Part shown: in pieces, positions 12,211 to 23,790 of the stretch
How the letters are laid out: each line of letters starts with the position of its first letter
How positions within the stretch are numbered: position 1 is the stretch's first letter
Assembly (NCBI GenBank): GCA_021234535.1
Contig: CM037835.1
Coordinates: 8,060,001 to 8,124,000 of the forward strand
Length of the DNA stretch: 64,000 bases
Direction of reading: 5' to 3'
From: Stichopus chloronotus
Lineage: Eukaryota; Echinodermata; Holothuroidea; Aspidochirotida; Stichopodidae
Notes under the pieces: generated by a model
Database searches by the model: none
Seen by the model: the letters and a program-made list of their open reading frames with translations, nothing else
Told to the model about the DNA's origin: nothing
Position numbers and translations under genes: made by a program

Positions 12211-12245
12211 CCTTGACTGAAGCCTGAACGATTCCAAAAATAAAT

Positions 12246-12313
12246 TAGGTCCTACTATGATGACATCCAGGCGTGCTTATTAGGCCCTACTATGATGACA
12301 TCCAGGCGTGCTA
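12246..12313. promoter_or_regulatory. Two ~33-bp direct repeats upstream of CARNMT1 (putative)
   Basis: The block TAGGYCCTACTATGATGACA plus TCCAGGCGTGCT occurs at 12246-12277 and 12281-12313, 36-68 bp upstream of the CARNMT1 ATG and beyond. A third copy, in the opposite strand orientation, is at 34684-34722 with one mismatch over 36 bp. It contains a bZIP-like TGATGACATC core. A promoter role is inferred from position only; it may instead be the end of a repeat. Confidence 0.45.
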
Positions 12314-12354
12314 GCACTGTGCTGAAGAAAGCACAAAATTTGGCTGTATAATTA

Positions 12355-14735
12355 CGGTGTCGGCTTTGAATAAGGCGCACCATTGTGTATATTGGCTTCA
12401 AATATGAAGACAATTAACTTTGCTTTTTAAAATAAATAAGCCAAGTTCACTAAATGTAGTAAGTCATTTACGTGTCCAATTCCTAGGTTGAAATTGAAAC
12501 TGGAGGCAATCACTGTAAGTGTGCAGAATCTGTTAGCTTCAAGTGTGAAGACAATTGTACGTCTCAGCGTAAACCAGGAATAGGCATATAATACATATAA
12601 ATATATATATATTTTTTAAATGTTACGTTGATTGATCTCTATGGTAACTATCATAGAATTTAATCAGAAAATAAAGACTTTAAATATTTCAAGGTACCTT
12701 CAAGAACTTATTTTTGAGGTATAACACGTTTTTAATAGTAGTGAGCACCATTGGCTATATTGGCTTCAAATATGAAGACAATTAACTGTGCTTCTTAAAT
12801 AAATAAGCCAAGTTCCCTACATGTAATAAGTCATTTACATGTCCAACTCCTAATTTGAAATTGAAACTGGAGGCAATCACTGTGTGACATTTAACTAACA
12901 CATTTCACGTTCAAGGCTCATCACATTATAAGGCTCATCACATACCAGGTTCTGTTCCCTATACCCTAGTGTGCAGAAACTGTTAGCTTCAAATGTGAAG
13001 ACAATTGTGCGTCTCAGCGTAAACTAGGTATAGGCGTATAATATATATGTACATATATATATATATACATATATATATATATTTTTGAATGTTACGTTGA
13101 TTGATCTCTATAGTAACTGTCATAGAATTTAATCAGAAAATAAAGACCTTGAACATCTCAACTACCTTCAAGAACTTATTTTTGAGGTATAACACGTTCG
13201 TAATAGTAGTGAGCACCATTGTCTATATTGGCTTCAAATATGAAGACAATTAACTGTGCTTTTTAAAATAAATAAGCCAAGTTCCCTAAATGTAATACGT
13301 CATTTACATGTCCAACTCCTAGGTTGAAATTGAAACTGGAGGCAATCACTGTGTGACATTTAACTAACACATTTCACGTTCAAGACTCATCACATTATAA
13401 GGCTCATCACATACCAGGCTCTGTTCCCTATACCTTAGTGTGCAGAATCTGTTAGCTTCAAATGTGAAGATAATTGTGCGTCTCAGCGTAAACCAGGAAT
13501 AGGCATATAATACACACACACATATATATGTTTAAAATTTTACGTTGATTGATCTCTATAGTAACTATCATAGAATTTAATCAGAAAATAAAGACTTTAA
13601 ACATCTCAAGGTACCTTCAAGAACTTATTTTTGAGGTATAACACGTTCTTAATAGTAGTGAGCACCATTGTGTATATTGGCTTCAAATATGAAGACAATT
13701 AACTGTGCTTTTTAAAATAAATAAGCCAAGTTCACTAAATGTAATACGTCATTTACATGTCCAACTCCTAGGTTGAAATTGAAACTGGAGGCAATCACTG
13801 TGTGACATTTAACTAACAAATCTCACGTTCAAGGCTCATCACATTATAAGGCTCATCACGTACCAGGCTCTGTTCCCTATACCCAAGTGTGCAGAAACTG
13901 CTAGCTTCAAATGTGAAGACAATTGTGCGTCTCAGCGTAAACCAGTAATAGGTATATAATACATATAAATATATATATATTTAAATGTTACGTTAATTGA
14001 TCTCTATAGTAACTATCATAGAATTTAATCAGAAAATAAAGACTTTAAATACTTCAAGGTACCTTCAAGAACTTTTTTTTTTGAGGTATAACACGTTCTT
14101 AATAGTAGTGAGCACCATTGTGTATATTGGCTTCAAATATGAAGACGATTAACTGTGCCTCTTAAAATACATTAATCATATCCCATATTTTGTAGACTTG
14201 ATATTCCTGGATAAATTTTCAACTTACTCGGTTTAAATATAATAAGTCATTAATGACTCCAACTCATTAGTTGGAAGTAAAACAGCAGGCAATCACTGTA
14301 AGATATTTATCTAACAAATCTCACATACCAATATATCCCTACACCCAAGTGTGCAGAAACTGTTAGCTTAAAAAATGAAGACAATTGTGCGTCCCAACGC
14401 AAACCATTGTTAGGCTCATAATATATGTACATATTTTGTTAAATATGTTAGGTTGATTGACCTCCATAGTAACTGTCGCAAAATTTAATCAGAAAATAAA
14501 GACTTTGAATGGCCAAAGTATCTTCAATAACTTATTTTTGAGGAGTAACTCGTCCTTATCAGTAGTGGGCAAATCTCTGTATATTGGCTTCAAGTATGAA
14601 GACAATTAACTGTGGGGCTTAAGACAAATAAACCAAATTCTATATTGTGCAGAATTAATATTCCTGGATAAAGTTTTAAACGACTCTGATTAAACGCAAT
14701 AAGTCATTTGTGAGTCCGACTAAAATTTAACCTGC
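12355..14735. repeat. Tandem array of a ~450-bp satellite-like unit, about five copies
   Basis: Unit landmarks 'gcaccattg..tatattggcttc' begin near 12377, 12744, 13212, 13662 and 14112, with a diverged sixth start near 14567, giving spacings of 367, 468, 450, 450 and about 455. The first unit lacks a ~100-bp internal block starting 'tgtgacatttaactaac'. Each unit has two related sub-blocks (ATTGGCTTCAAATATGAAGA and CTGTTAGCTTCAAATGTGAA), each with the small inverted repeat CTTCA..TGAAG, and an (AT)n stretch. The right-hand copies are most diverged. Confidence 0.9.
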
Positions 14736-15419
14736 ACGTTGAAACTGTACACATCAGAGGGTTGTGACCTGAACCATTCTTTACAGGATTACCTGAACAA
14801 GGTCCACATGACGTCAACTTGGAGCAAACACGTGACATCATCTCTTCACATTGCTAAAGAGGTTTTTGGTTTCTTCATTTTTAAATTTATTATTTTTACC
14901 TTGAAATCAGTAAGTGGTCAGCCTACATACTGGTTACATGCAGGTAACAAAACTCTCATACCCCTCCTACATTCACATTGTGATATCACTATTTGGTGTA
15001 TATTTTAAAGAAAAACATTAAATACTTTATCAATGTGGGGAGATGACATCACTCCTGCTTGCTTCAAGTTAACTGCCAGTAACAAATGTGGAAACTTCAA
15101 CTGCTCATATCTCGGGAACCACACATGGGAATTGAATGGAAGTTTCACTATATATGATCAGATTCACTTACTTTTCAACATATATCAAAGCTATATTTGT
15201 GGCTAGACCATCCTTTTAATTGTTCACAAAGTCAGTACATTATCAAACTCAACTGAATCTAGTCTACCCGGTGACAATCAATGTGGCTATGGTACAGTGC
15301 TTGTTATTTAATATGTACTGTGTGAATAATGTATGGAGAAAATACTTACGACATACAAGTGTATGTAGGCTAGAAAGGTAGGCTAGTCTTATTAGTAGCC
15401 TCAGCTAAGTTGTTATGTA
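14736..15419. other. Gene-free stretch between satellite array and duplication
   Basis: An 89-codon frame at 14739-15008 has no recognisable domain. I see nothing else. Confidence 0.5.
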
Positions 15420-16450
15420 AGTAGCCTAATCATGACATACAGTACAGTAAGTCAACTAGTATCATGACATGCGTGGTTCACTGTGTTGTAAACACCAAGA
15501 CAACATGTACGTAGACACAATGAGAGTGCAAGCGAACCTGATCTAAAATGTGTAGTCAGTAATACCAAAAAAAGAAAAATCAAGTACAGATGTTCAAAGT
15601 GACTATGGTACTCATGGCAAAATTTTATGAACTAACTGTTAGCAAACATTACAGAATTTTGTGACGGAAATGTCTTTGGTGAAGCTTGTATCTACAATGT
15701 TAGAAAGAAAACAGAAAAAAAAAGCAGAATGTAGGCATTACTTGTAGCATGACTGCACCTACAAAGACATACCTATGGATACTGTATGATCACTGATTAT
15801 GAAGTTGGTAAAATCCAATTGTAATGATAATATGAATAGATCTTCTGTAAGTATACATACTGTCTCTTCTCATTTTAAAGTTGAGCACAACTTGAACTGA
15901 AGATTCTGATGTCAGAAGTATTTTTATGTGCCAAAATTGACACATTTTAACTTTGTAGAGTCATAAGCAAATTTTAGTCAAATGGCATAGCAGCATAGGC
16001 TATGAGGTAATGTAAGCTATTGCGTAAATGTAGCCTGCCTATGTCTAGCAGGTGGATCATTGTTTCGGAGATGTGAAGTGATTTTGAGTTGAATTTTTGG
16101 GTTGTGCTGTTGGAGTCATTTTAAATTAGGAGATGGAGCCTAGCCTATAGCGTATGCAACAAGCCTACAACAGCAATTGAATAATTTTAAGGAATTATGT
16201 CCCTCTGCTTTCAACAGAATTGGGTTGGATTGTCTGAATTAATGACGTTACAGTTTCAGAAGGTGTAATATTGTAGCTAGAGTGTGCCTCCCTATTTAGG
16301 GTATGTGTCATTCTACGTAGGTGTACTTGCTAATACTGTATCTACTCTTTTGTTTTGTGTTCAATCATGATTGACTAAGGTTCCTTCAAAGTTGATATGC
16401 CAAATGTATGGTGCATCCAACAATCTTCGCGCACTGCCAAACTTCACGCA
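15420..16450. repeat. Old direct duplication, copy 2
   Basis: This is the partner of 5500-7650, in direct orientation about 9.5 kb away and upstream of CARNMT1. It lacks the hAT-type insertion of copy 1 and runs nearly up to the plus-strand LINE. It may be a true segmental duplication or two copies of an unnamed old transposon. Confidence 0.7.
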
Positions 16451-16687
16451 CCCCTTAACAAAATAAGCCATAAAAAGCAAAGGCCTAAGAAGCTTCACAA
16501 ATTTTTGATCACCATGCCTCGAACAACTAAAACAAGCTGAGCGCTGTTTATGAAATCACCCTTGTCTGGTTAGTCAACTGTCCAGTACTGGTGTTTGCTA
16601 TCATAGTACTTCTGCCTCAGATGTTAATGAGGAGGCTCTCCACTCCGTTATTAGAACAGCATATGTAGTAGGTACGTTAGTGTCCTC

Positions 16688-17929
16688 ATGTGTGGTGACT
16701 TTAATCACAGGTCCATTAATTGGGAGCTTTTACACTCCAGTACCAAAGGCCAGAAATTAGACTGTTTCCTTCATCAGCATGTTTTTGAGCCCACCAGGGG
16801 TGACAACATTCTGGATCTTGTTCTGTCTTCCGATGTGTCCATGGTGGACAATTTCCATGTCCATGAGCAGTTTGCAAGTAGTGACCATAACTTTTTAACC
16901 TTCAACCTGGTTTGCAATGTCGAAAGGAAGAAATGGAAAGAATTTTATTATGACTACAGAAGAGGTAATTACAAGAGAATGAGAAAGGAACTGATCTCGG
17001 TCAACTGGTTTCAATGTTTTAGTGATGTTAGTGTTGAAAGTATGTGGAATATTTTTAAGAGTAAGTTAAGTGAGGTTGTCGTAAAGTATACTCCAAGGAA
17101 AAAGAGAAGGAAGGATCTTAAGCCACTTTGGAGGTCATTCAATGTGGAAGTAGCAAGAAAGAAGAAAAAGAGAGCTTGGATAACTTACAAGCAGACTGGT
17201 AGCTATCATGATCATGTAAGGAACAAAAGTGCGCTTGATTCTTCTACTAGAATTGTAAGGTTAGCGAAGGGCAATTTTGAAAGTAAGTTGGCTCAGAATG
17301 TGGCGAATGATCCCAAAGCCTTCTACAGGTATGTTCGTAGTAAGGTCAAGACTAAGGATGTAGTGGGTCCTTTGATCGATGAAAATGGTCATCCGGTTCA
17401 GGATGATAATGTCAGTGCCAGATTGTTAAATGAGTATTTTTCGTCGGTTTTCACTACGGAAGATGTCAGTAATCTTCCAGTTGTCAATGGTCTCAGTGGT
17501 GTAACTCATGCACTAAATGATCTAAATGTTTCTCAGGAGGTGGTTTTCCGAAAGTTGCAGAATCTACGTCCTGACAAAGCACCTGGTGCTGATGGTATCT
17601 ATCCGGTTGTGTTACAAAATCTTGCTAAAGTCATTTCCATGCCTTTAAGCATTATTTTTAGCAAGAGTTTGCAATGTAGTCAGATTCCTATGGATTGGAA
17701 GCTAGAAAATGTGACTCCTTTGTATGAAAAAGGTCCTAAGAAGCAACCTAGTAGTTATAGACCGGTCAGTTTGACTTCCCAGGTCTGTAAAGTGATGGAA
17801 TCAATCATGAAGGAAAGTATTGTTAGCCATCTGGAGGGTAATGACATGATAGTTGATTCTCAGCATGGTTTTAGGTCACAAAGGTCTTGTCTTACCAACC
17901 TTCTCTGCTTTCTAGAAGTTGTTACTTGA
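16688..17929 (+). pseudogene. LINE ORF2, 5' part: endonuclease end, linker and N-terminal RT
   Basis: The protein starts MCGDFNHRSINWELL and carries the endonuclease end (ILDLVLSS, then SSDHNFLTFNL with the catalytic Asp-His), a basic linker (PRKKRRKDLKPLWR), [24 protein letters not shown] and [12 protein letters not shown], ending [11 protein letters not shown] before TGA at 17927-17929. The endonuclease start continues upstream in another frame, so a frameshift lies near 16680. The frame after the TGA continues directly into the rest of the reverse transcriptase. Confidence 0.85.
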
Positions 17930-19108
17930 AAGGTTGATGAAGGTCATCCTGTAGATGTTGTCTATTTAGATTTCAGTAAAGCCTTCGACAAAGTTCCTCA
18001 CAAGCGGCTTATTTTAAAGGTTAAAGCTCATGGTATTGGTTCAGTAGTGGCTGACTGGATTGAAAACTGGCTGGATAATAGGTGGCAAAGAGTTGTATTA
18101 AATGGTCATTTTTCCGATTGGCTTCCAGTGACTAGTGGCGTACTGCAGGGATCTGTGTTAGGTCCTATTCTTTTCATATTGTATATTAATGATCTGGATG
18201 CCAGTTTGAATAATTCAGTACTGAAGTTTGCAGATGATACTAAGGTCTTTTCTGATGTTCTTTCCATGGGTAAAGTGACTGAGTTGCAACAGGACTTGGA
18301 TACATTGTATAAATGGTCTTGCAATTGGCAAATGCTATTTAATGCACAGAAGTGCAAGTGTCTTCACCTCGGTCATTCAAATGCTCAAGCTAGTTACTTT
18401 ATTGGTGGTGTTCAAGTTGAAACCACTGAGTATGAGAAGGATTTAGGTGTTATTATTGATAATTCATTGAGCCCTAGTAGACAGTGTGCTAAGGCTGTGA
18501 GCTCTGCCAACAAGGTCCTTGGTATTATTAATAGAACGTATGATTGTAAAAGTAGTAGTAATATACTGAAATTGTATAAATCTCTTGTTAGACCACATCT
18601 AGATTACTGTTGTCATGCATGGCGCCCTTTTCTACAGAAAGATATTGATAACATTGAAAAGGTACAACGTCGTGCTACAAAATTGATTCCAGACTTGTCT
18701 ACTCTCAGTTATGAAGAAAGGCTTGAAAGAACTGGTTTGATTTCTCTTGAAATGCGTAGACTAAGAGCCGACTTGATTGAAGTTTTTAAAATCGTTAAGG
18801 GTCTGGAAAATGTTAATCAGGCTACTTTTTTTAAATTGTCGGATGTTAGTAAAACAAGAGGTCATCAGCTTAAGTTCCAGAGGCACCACTGTAGACTAGA
18901 CATTAGGAAGTATTTTTTCAGTCAGCGGGTTATTACTGAATGGAACAATCTGCAACGGGAGGCTGTCACTGCCACAACAGTCAACGGATTTAAAAACATC
19001 ATCGATCCTATTTTTCAGAATAGAAGGGGGCTCTACATAAGCCAGAGATGGCTGTCTGCCCCAGTTCTCACGACCCTATTGACATTTGATGCCGGTGGGC
19101 TCCGGTAA
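17930..19108 (+). pseudogene. LINE ORF2, 3' part: RT catalytic core and C-terminal tail
   Basis: In the same frame as the preceding ORF after the TGA, it reads [20 protein letters not shown], then KVPHKRL. An ATG-initiated portion starts at 18047. It carries [20 protein letters not shown] and KFADD (metal-binding Asp pair), [34 protein letters not shown] and the CR1-type tail [20 protein letters not shown] and [11 protein letters not shown]. Apart from the TGA and the 5' truncation, the RT looks intact. Confidence 0.85.
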
Positions 19109-19130
19109 ATCCGGTACTGCATTTGCATTA

Positions 19131-22100
19131 GGATAAGAAGAGGTAGACTTGGAAGCCTACGGAGGCCGGAGCATCCTATTCCCACGGTTTCTACCTAATG
19201 TTACAAATTTTTAAATCATGATTTTTCCTCTTCAATGGCATTTTTCCAGACCATTTTTGTTGTTACTGTTAGCTTGTTCACATGTTTTTGCTGTAGGTTT
19301 ACGCTCAAGATTTGCTTAAAAGGGCTCTCTGCGCGTAATGATTGTCATGCTAACGTTAGTTTCACTCTGCAAATTTTGAATAAAGCGAGCTCTTTTCTAG
19401 ATACATATCAGATGAACTTCAGAAACAGGGGACATATAGGTAGATACATATGCATAATGATAAAGTTCACCTCTGATCACCCTCACGAAAGGTCCTATAA
19501 GGGAGTGTGGATGAGCTTCGGTGACATTTTTTTCCTTCTTTTCTTTTTAACGCAAAGCTATCCATTGACAACAATGAGGATGTTTACAATCACACTGCAT
19601 TCTTAAAAAAAAAAGCTGTAACAATTTACTTGCAAGGTAATGGAAGTGAGCCAGAAAGGAATGCGGATTAAAGCAAGAGGATTTTCTGCATAATTAGGAT
19701 GTTTTGGGAAATGCATTGTAGCGGCTTGCTCTTTTCGTAACTGGCGTTCAGATCAACTACCAACAACCGAGTTGTTATCCTTGTAAAGTTTCAAATCTCA
19801 AAGTCTCTGAAGAAATGAAAAAATCGTATATCGCGTTGTCAGGATTGTAGGTATAAGACCTACCAATGTAACCAGGGATTTTACGAGCGAGCGGATATGG
19901 GTTGCAACCTCCACGAATTCTATTTAGAACTTACTCATTGACGTCAGCTATAGTGTTAAGAGAAATTCTACAGTAAAAGACTGGACGGATTTTTTCTTTT
20001 TGGCAATCTTGACGAGGATATCGGGCGGAACATAGGCAATGGAGGTAGTGCAGTTGTGGCAATCCAGCAACGGAATGGCAGATTTATTGCTTTGACGTTT
20101 AAAATTAAGGTTGTTCCCGAAAGTGACACCAAGGAAAACTGCACTGGGAGAGGCTTTAATAAAAGCATTATAGATGATACTTTGAAGACAAATGCACGCA
20201 CGTTGTTATTTTAAAACCTTTAGAAGAGAACGAGTATATAAAGAAGAGTATCATATGTATAAAAATACAGTATATTAAGAAAAATCTATTTCGAGATGTC
20301 AGTTTCATGAAGCACCAGCTTTCAAGGTAAGAAATTGTAAATTTTGGTTAGTGTTTTTTTTTTTTTTTGTGGTGCGTTGTATACAATTATTATCGGCATA
20401 CTGACTGAATTTGCAGTTTGTAGTCTGGAGAATATTAAGGTTATGTAAAGGGAATTAGGACTTCTAATTTGGGGAGAAAGAAAAGAGTCTAGTTAAATCG
20501 TGGGTTGAATCTGGGCATTTTGTATCTGATACCGGTGTGCAACGCTTATTTAAAAGCTTTTTCGACATGTAGGAACAAACCAGTAGGAACAAACTAGAAA
20601 AATATTTGATGAGCCCAATGTGAATTCCGGAGAGCTAAAATGTCTGATTTATGTTGGATTTACCTTGGCGAAAAAAGTAGATGTTTTGTTCCAAGTGGGT
20701 CGTTATGCGATTTTTACTGAAGGTGGGGTAGACTTGGAAGTTGTGTTGTTTAGTACTGTACGATCTTTTCTGACTCACTCATTTCAATTAATACCATTTT
20801 GGCAGGATTCCTCAAGGGCGTTTTGAAAATAACCTATCTATAAAGTTCATTAAAAAGTAAGAATATGAGATGACGGGAGGGGGGAGGTAAATGTCAGGAA
20901 TTTGATACATTGTATTATGTCAAGGGGAGGAGGAGGTCTTAAATTTAAAGATGTCAGCTTCCAATTCTTTTAAATATAGTAAAATACTTTCATTTAAACC
21001 TCAAAAATGGAAACCAAAAGGTTTCATCTTTGATGCATTTGTCTGTAACTTGTCACTGTTTCGGTTATGGATAGGGTTTATGAGGGCTTTCAACTTCCTC
21101 CAAAATGTTTTGAGATTTGAGCAAGTATTTTGGACGCGGATAACTCGATGAGTTCGAGTTTTTTTTTTTCCCAAGGTGGTTATCTCATCCCTATACGTAG
21201 TATATTAGCGAGGAGATCCTGTACTCCATTGAACTGCTTTAGTGAATTGACACGTAAATGTTGACTATATACGGAGGCCTCTTAAAGGGAAATAAGGCGT
21301 TTGTTTTACAGAAAATAACCATATTTTTGAAACCAATGTTTGTCGACAAAGAATGATAGATTATTCAAAATAAGGAAGGACAGTAGCCTTCTTTTCAAGA
21401 AATAAGTTTCTCACAGGTAGAAATTCAATTATTTCTTACTCTGCAATAATTTGTTCACCCAAACTTTTCAAAATTCAAATGATGCATCTTCCGTTACTCA
21501 TCACATGCATAAGATTTTGTGGAGATGAAGGTTCTGCAGATGTCTGTTGGTGAGAGTGAATGGTGTAAAAAGTATTAAAGCTATTTTCTTTGCATGCCAT
21601 GTGGGTGTATTCTAAACGCCCTGTTTCCCTTTAAGTATTCAGCTAAAACAAAATGACGTTAGTAGGTTTCCTTAGGATGCACAAAGTCACGTGGATCAGG
21701 ATTACCAATTGTGGTGAGGTGACGGGAAGGGGTATCCAGATGTGTGTGTGCGTGTGCTTATGTGAGTGCATGGTATGTATCTAACATAACATCTCCTCCT
21801 ACAGACGGTAAGTCGGATAAACTTGATAGGTAGATGCCCGAGGGGAGGATATAAGGTCCGGATAAGATGTCAAAGTTCTACAATTAGCTTTCTATAATAG
21901 ACAAAGGAGGAAATTGTCACTGGGTAGCTCACTTTAGAAAACAATAAGTTTGAAGGGTTATTTCCTCTTTGAATTAGTGTAAATTAAGTTTTTTTTTTTT
22001 ATGTTAGAGTTATACTTGTTAGCTTTGCGATACGTAAGGTGTATTCTACAGGTCGCCTACTCGAACCACCCAGTCCTTTAGATGTAGCAAATTTTTTAAC

Positions 22101-22176
22101 ATATTCAAACACATCTATCTCTAAAAGACGTGATTTGTAAAAGCAGATTTAAGTTTCAACCACCGGTAGGAATTGT
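19131..22176. other. Gene-free stretch downstream of the LINE
   Basis: A 123-codon plus-strand frame (19235-19606) and a stop-free plus-strand stretch of about 85 codons (19958-20213) have no recognisable domain or splice context. Poly-T runs of 10 or more occur near 20350, 21160 and 21990. Nothing else is recognised. Confidence 0.5.
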
Positions 22177-22591
22177 AATCACCAGAACTCACGATATAGC
22201 TGAACTGAAGTGGCTTTTATGTCACTTCCAAGTTACCATACTCTGACCAGGAAGTCTTCACTTTAGTTGCAAGAGGTCAATATTTTGTTTCCATCTTACC
22301 ATTTGTTTTTGTAATAATGTCCTTCTATAAATTCAGAAATCAGGGCAAAAGACGTTATTGGAGGCATGTGCTGACACAAAATATTTTACAGCGTGAATAT
22401 CGCAACTTGATACGTTTTCTTAAACGTTTTCTTAGTTGACATGATCAAGACGACTAAACCCCACCCCCTTAAACGAAGGAATTTTTTCATGGCTCCAAGT
22501 TGTGTTTTTGAAATGGAAAGTTTCCCATTATACGATGAAACCGTTTCTATATTTCAATCACCAGAACTCACGATATAGCTGAACTGAAGTG
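22177..22591. repeat. 36-bp exact direct repeat, copies 379 bp apart
   Basis: An identical 36-bp block beginning AATCACCAGAACTCACGATA occurs at 22177-22212 and 22556-22591. Similar but not identical 'cttttatgt' text follows each copy. It could mark an insertion or the ends of an unknown element. Confidence 0.7.
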
Positions 22592-23294
22592 TGACTTTTA
22601 TGTAGCATTACTTGAAAGATCACCAAAAAGTCAAATGACTTTGTGATTCCTTGCCAATATCTCATTGTTCCATACACACAAAAGCACTTTACACAAAACG
22701 AGCCATGTTATTTATGGGTCTGGCAACGTTACAAAATTCATTGACTCAGCTGAATGAAATGGTGGTAATGAAGGATGACATACAGTGTTGCCCTCTTAAC
22801 CTTTGAGGTAATTCACAAGTAAATTGAAAGTTTCTGACACCAAATTGTGGTTAATGATCTGGAATTGCAAGGGGCAAAGTATCATCCAAAAGTAAACTTT
22901 CTCCTTTGGGAGTCCTTATGGTGACTAAAACAATGTATTTCCTACATCTTGACTAGCAACTGGGATAGAGATGGTTAGAGAAAGTGATAAAGTTAAAGAG
23001 TTAAGTGGGCTGTAATAGCTCCATACTGTTAGTTGAAAGGAAATGGAAGTTCTATTTAGCAACAATATCTGCTATTGAAGATCTAATTTTTAGCAAGTTT
23101 TAATATGAAAAAATATGTATTATTTTCTTAATATGTGTGATATTTACTGTACCTCTTCATATGTACACATTTAGGACATGTAAAACTTCCAAAGTATTAC
23201 ATGTTGGGCTTTTGAATCCATGACAGGTTTTTGGAATGATATAACTTATTATATATATTCTTCCATGTGTTTCTGTACAGTAAATTACATATCA

Positions 23295-23790
23295 TAAGTC
23301 CATTCGTACTGACCTCAAATGACCTTTAATCTCCCTGAAAAACAATAGGAATCATCTACTTACAATTGACAAACAACCCACCAACTCTGAAGTTCAAGCA
23401 CCTTTCCCTTCTTGAGATACCTTGTTTACAAGGGTTTCAAACTATGTCCTCTATTGACCTCATACAACCTTTGACCTCCATAAAAATGCTGGACATCATA
23501 CTCATCAAGTGCTATCTATGATAAGAGTTTGAAGTTCCAGCAACAATTGGCTTGCTGAGATATCTCCCTTGATAGGTTTTCACACATTAAGCTCTGGTGA
23601 CCTCAAATGACCTTTGACCTCTATGAAAAACAATATAGTTATCATCTACTCACAATGGACTACCAACACACCAACTTTGAAGTTCGAGCACCATTCCCTT
23701 CTTGAGACATCGTGTTTACAAGCTAGGGCGTCACAAATTTACACACGCCACCACCTTCATGTAGATTCCTTGCCTGCCTTCGGCAAGGAA
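23295..23790. repeat. Dispersed element with three ~130-bp internal repeats
   Basis: Three units start with TGACCTCAAATGACCTTT or close variants near 23311, 23456 and 23597. Each continues with '..tgaaaaacaata', '..actttgaagttc' and 'cttcttgaga'-type text. The element ends with a short hairpin, ATTCCTTGCCTGCC..GGCAAGGAAT, at about 23767-23793. A similar 'attccttgc' end is seen at 38150. This looks like a MITE or SINE-like family; class unknown. Confidence 0.65.
23598..23620 (-). promoter_or_regulatory. Cluster of three nuclear-receptor half-sites (DR1 plus DR4)
   Basis: On the minus strand this reads AGGTCA-A-AGGTCA-TTTG-AGGTCA: a perfect direct repeat with 1-bp spacing, then one with 4-bp spacing. 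DR1 sites bind HNF4/RXR/COUP-TF-type receptors and DR4 sites thyroid-receptor/LXR-type receptors in animals (family knowledge). It lies in a dispersed repeat with no nearby gene, so function is only possible. Confidence 0.4.

Larger units (their letters stand above)
16590..19130 (+). mobile_element. CR1-like non-LTR retrotransposon, longer copy, 5'-truncated
   Basis: It begins inside the endonuclease domain (VCYHSTSASDVNEEALHSVI readable in another frame near 16595-16665), passes through the endonuclease end, linker, reverse transcriptase and C-terminal tail, and stops at 19108. The 3' end carries CCGGTAAAT/CCGGTA short repeats, matching the CCGGTAAA repeats of the minus copy at about 8030; short terminal repeats are typical of CR1-type elements. 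Borders are approximate and no target duplication was found. Confidence 0.85.

Noticed and set aside
19235..19606. 123-codon plus-strand frame after the LINE
   Set aside because: Hydrophobic and low-complexity in part, no known domain, no splice or promoter evidence; likely chance.
19958..20213. Stop-free stretch reading LDGFFLFGNLDEDIG and so on
   Set aside because: About 85 codons without a start codon or clean acceptor; such lengths are expected by chance in 64 kb.
22050..22070. Possible tRNA B-box-like text on the minus strand (GGTTCGAGTAGG)
   Set aside because: It does not fit the B-box consensus, and no A box or cloverleaf could be built around it.
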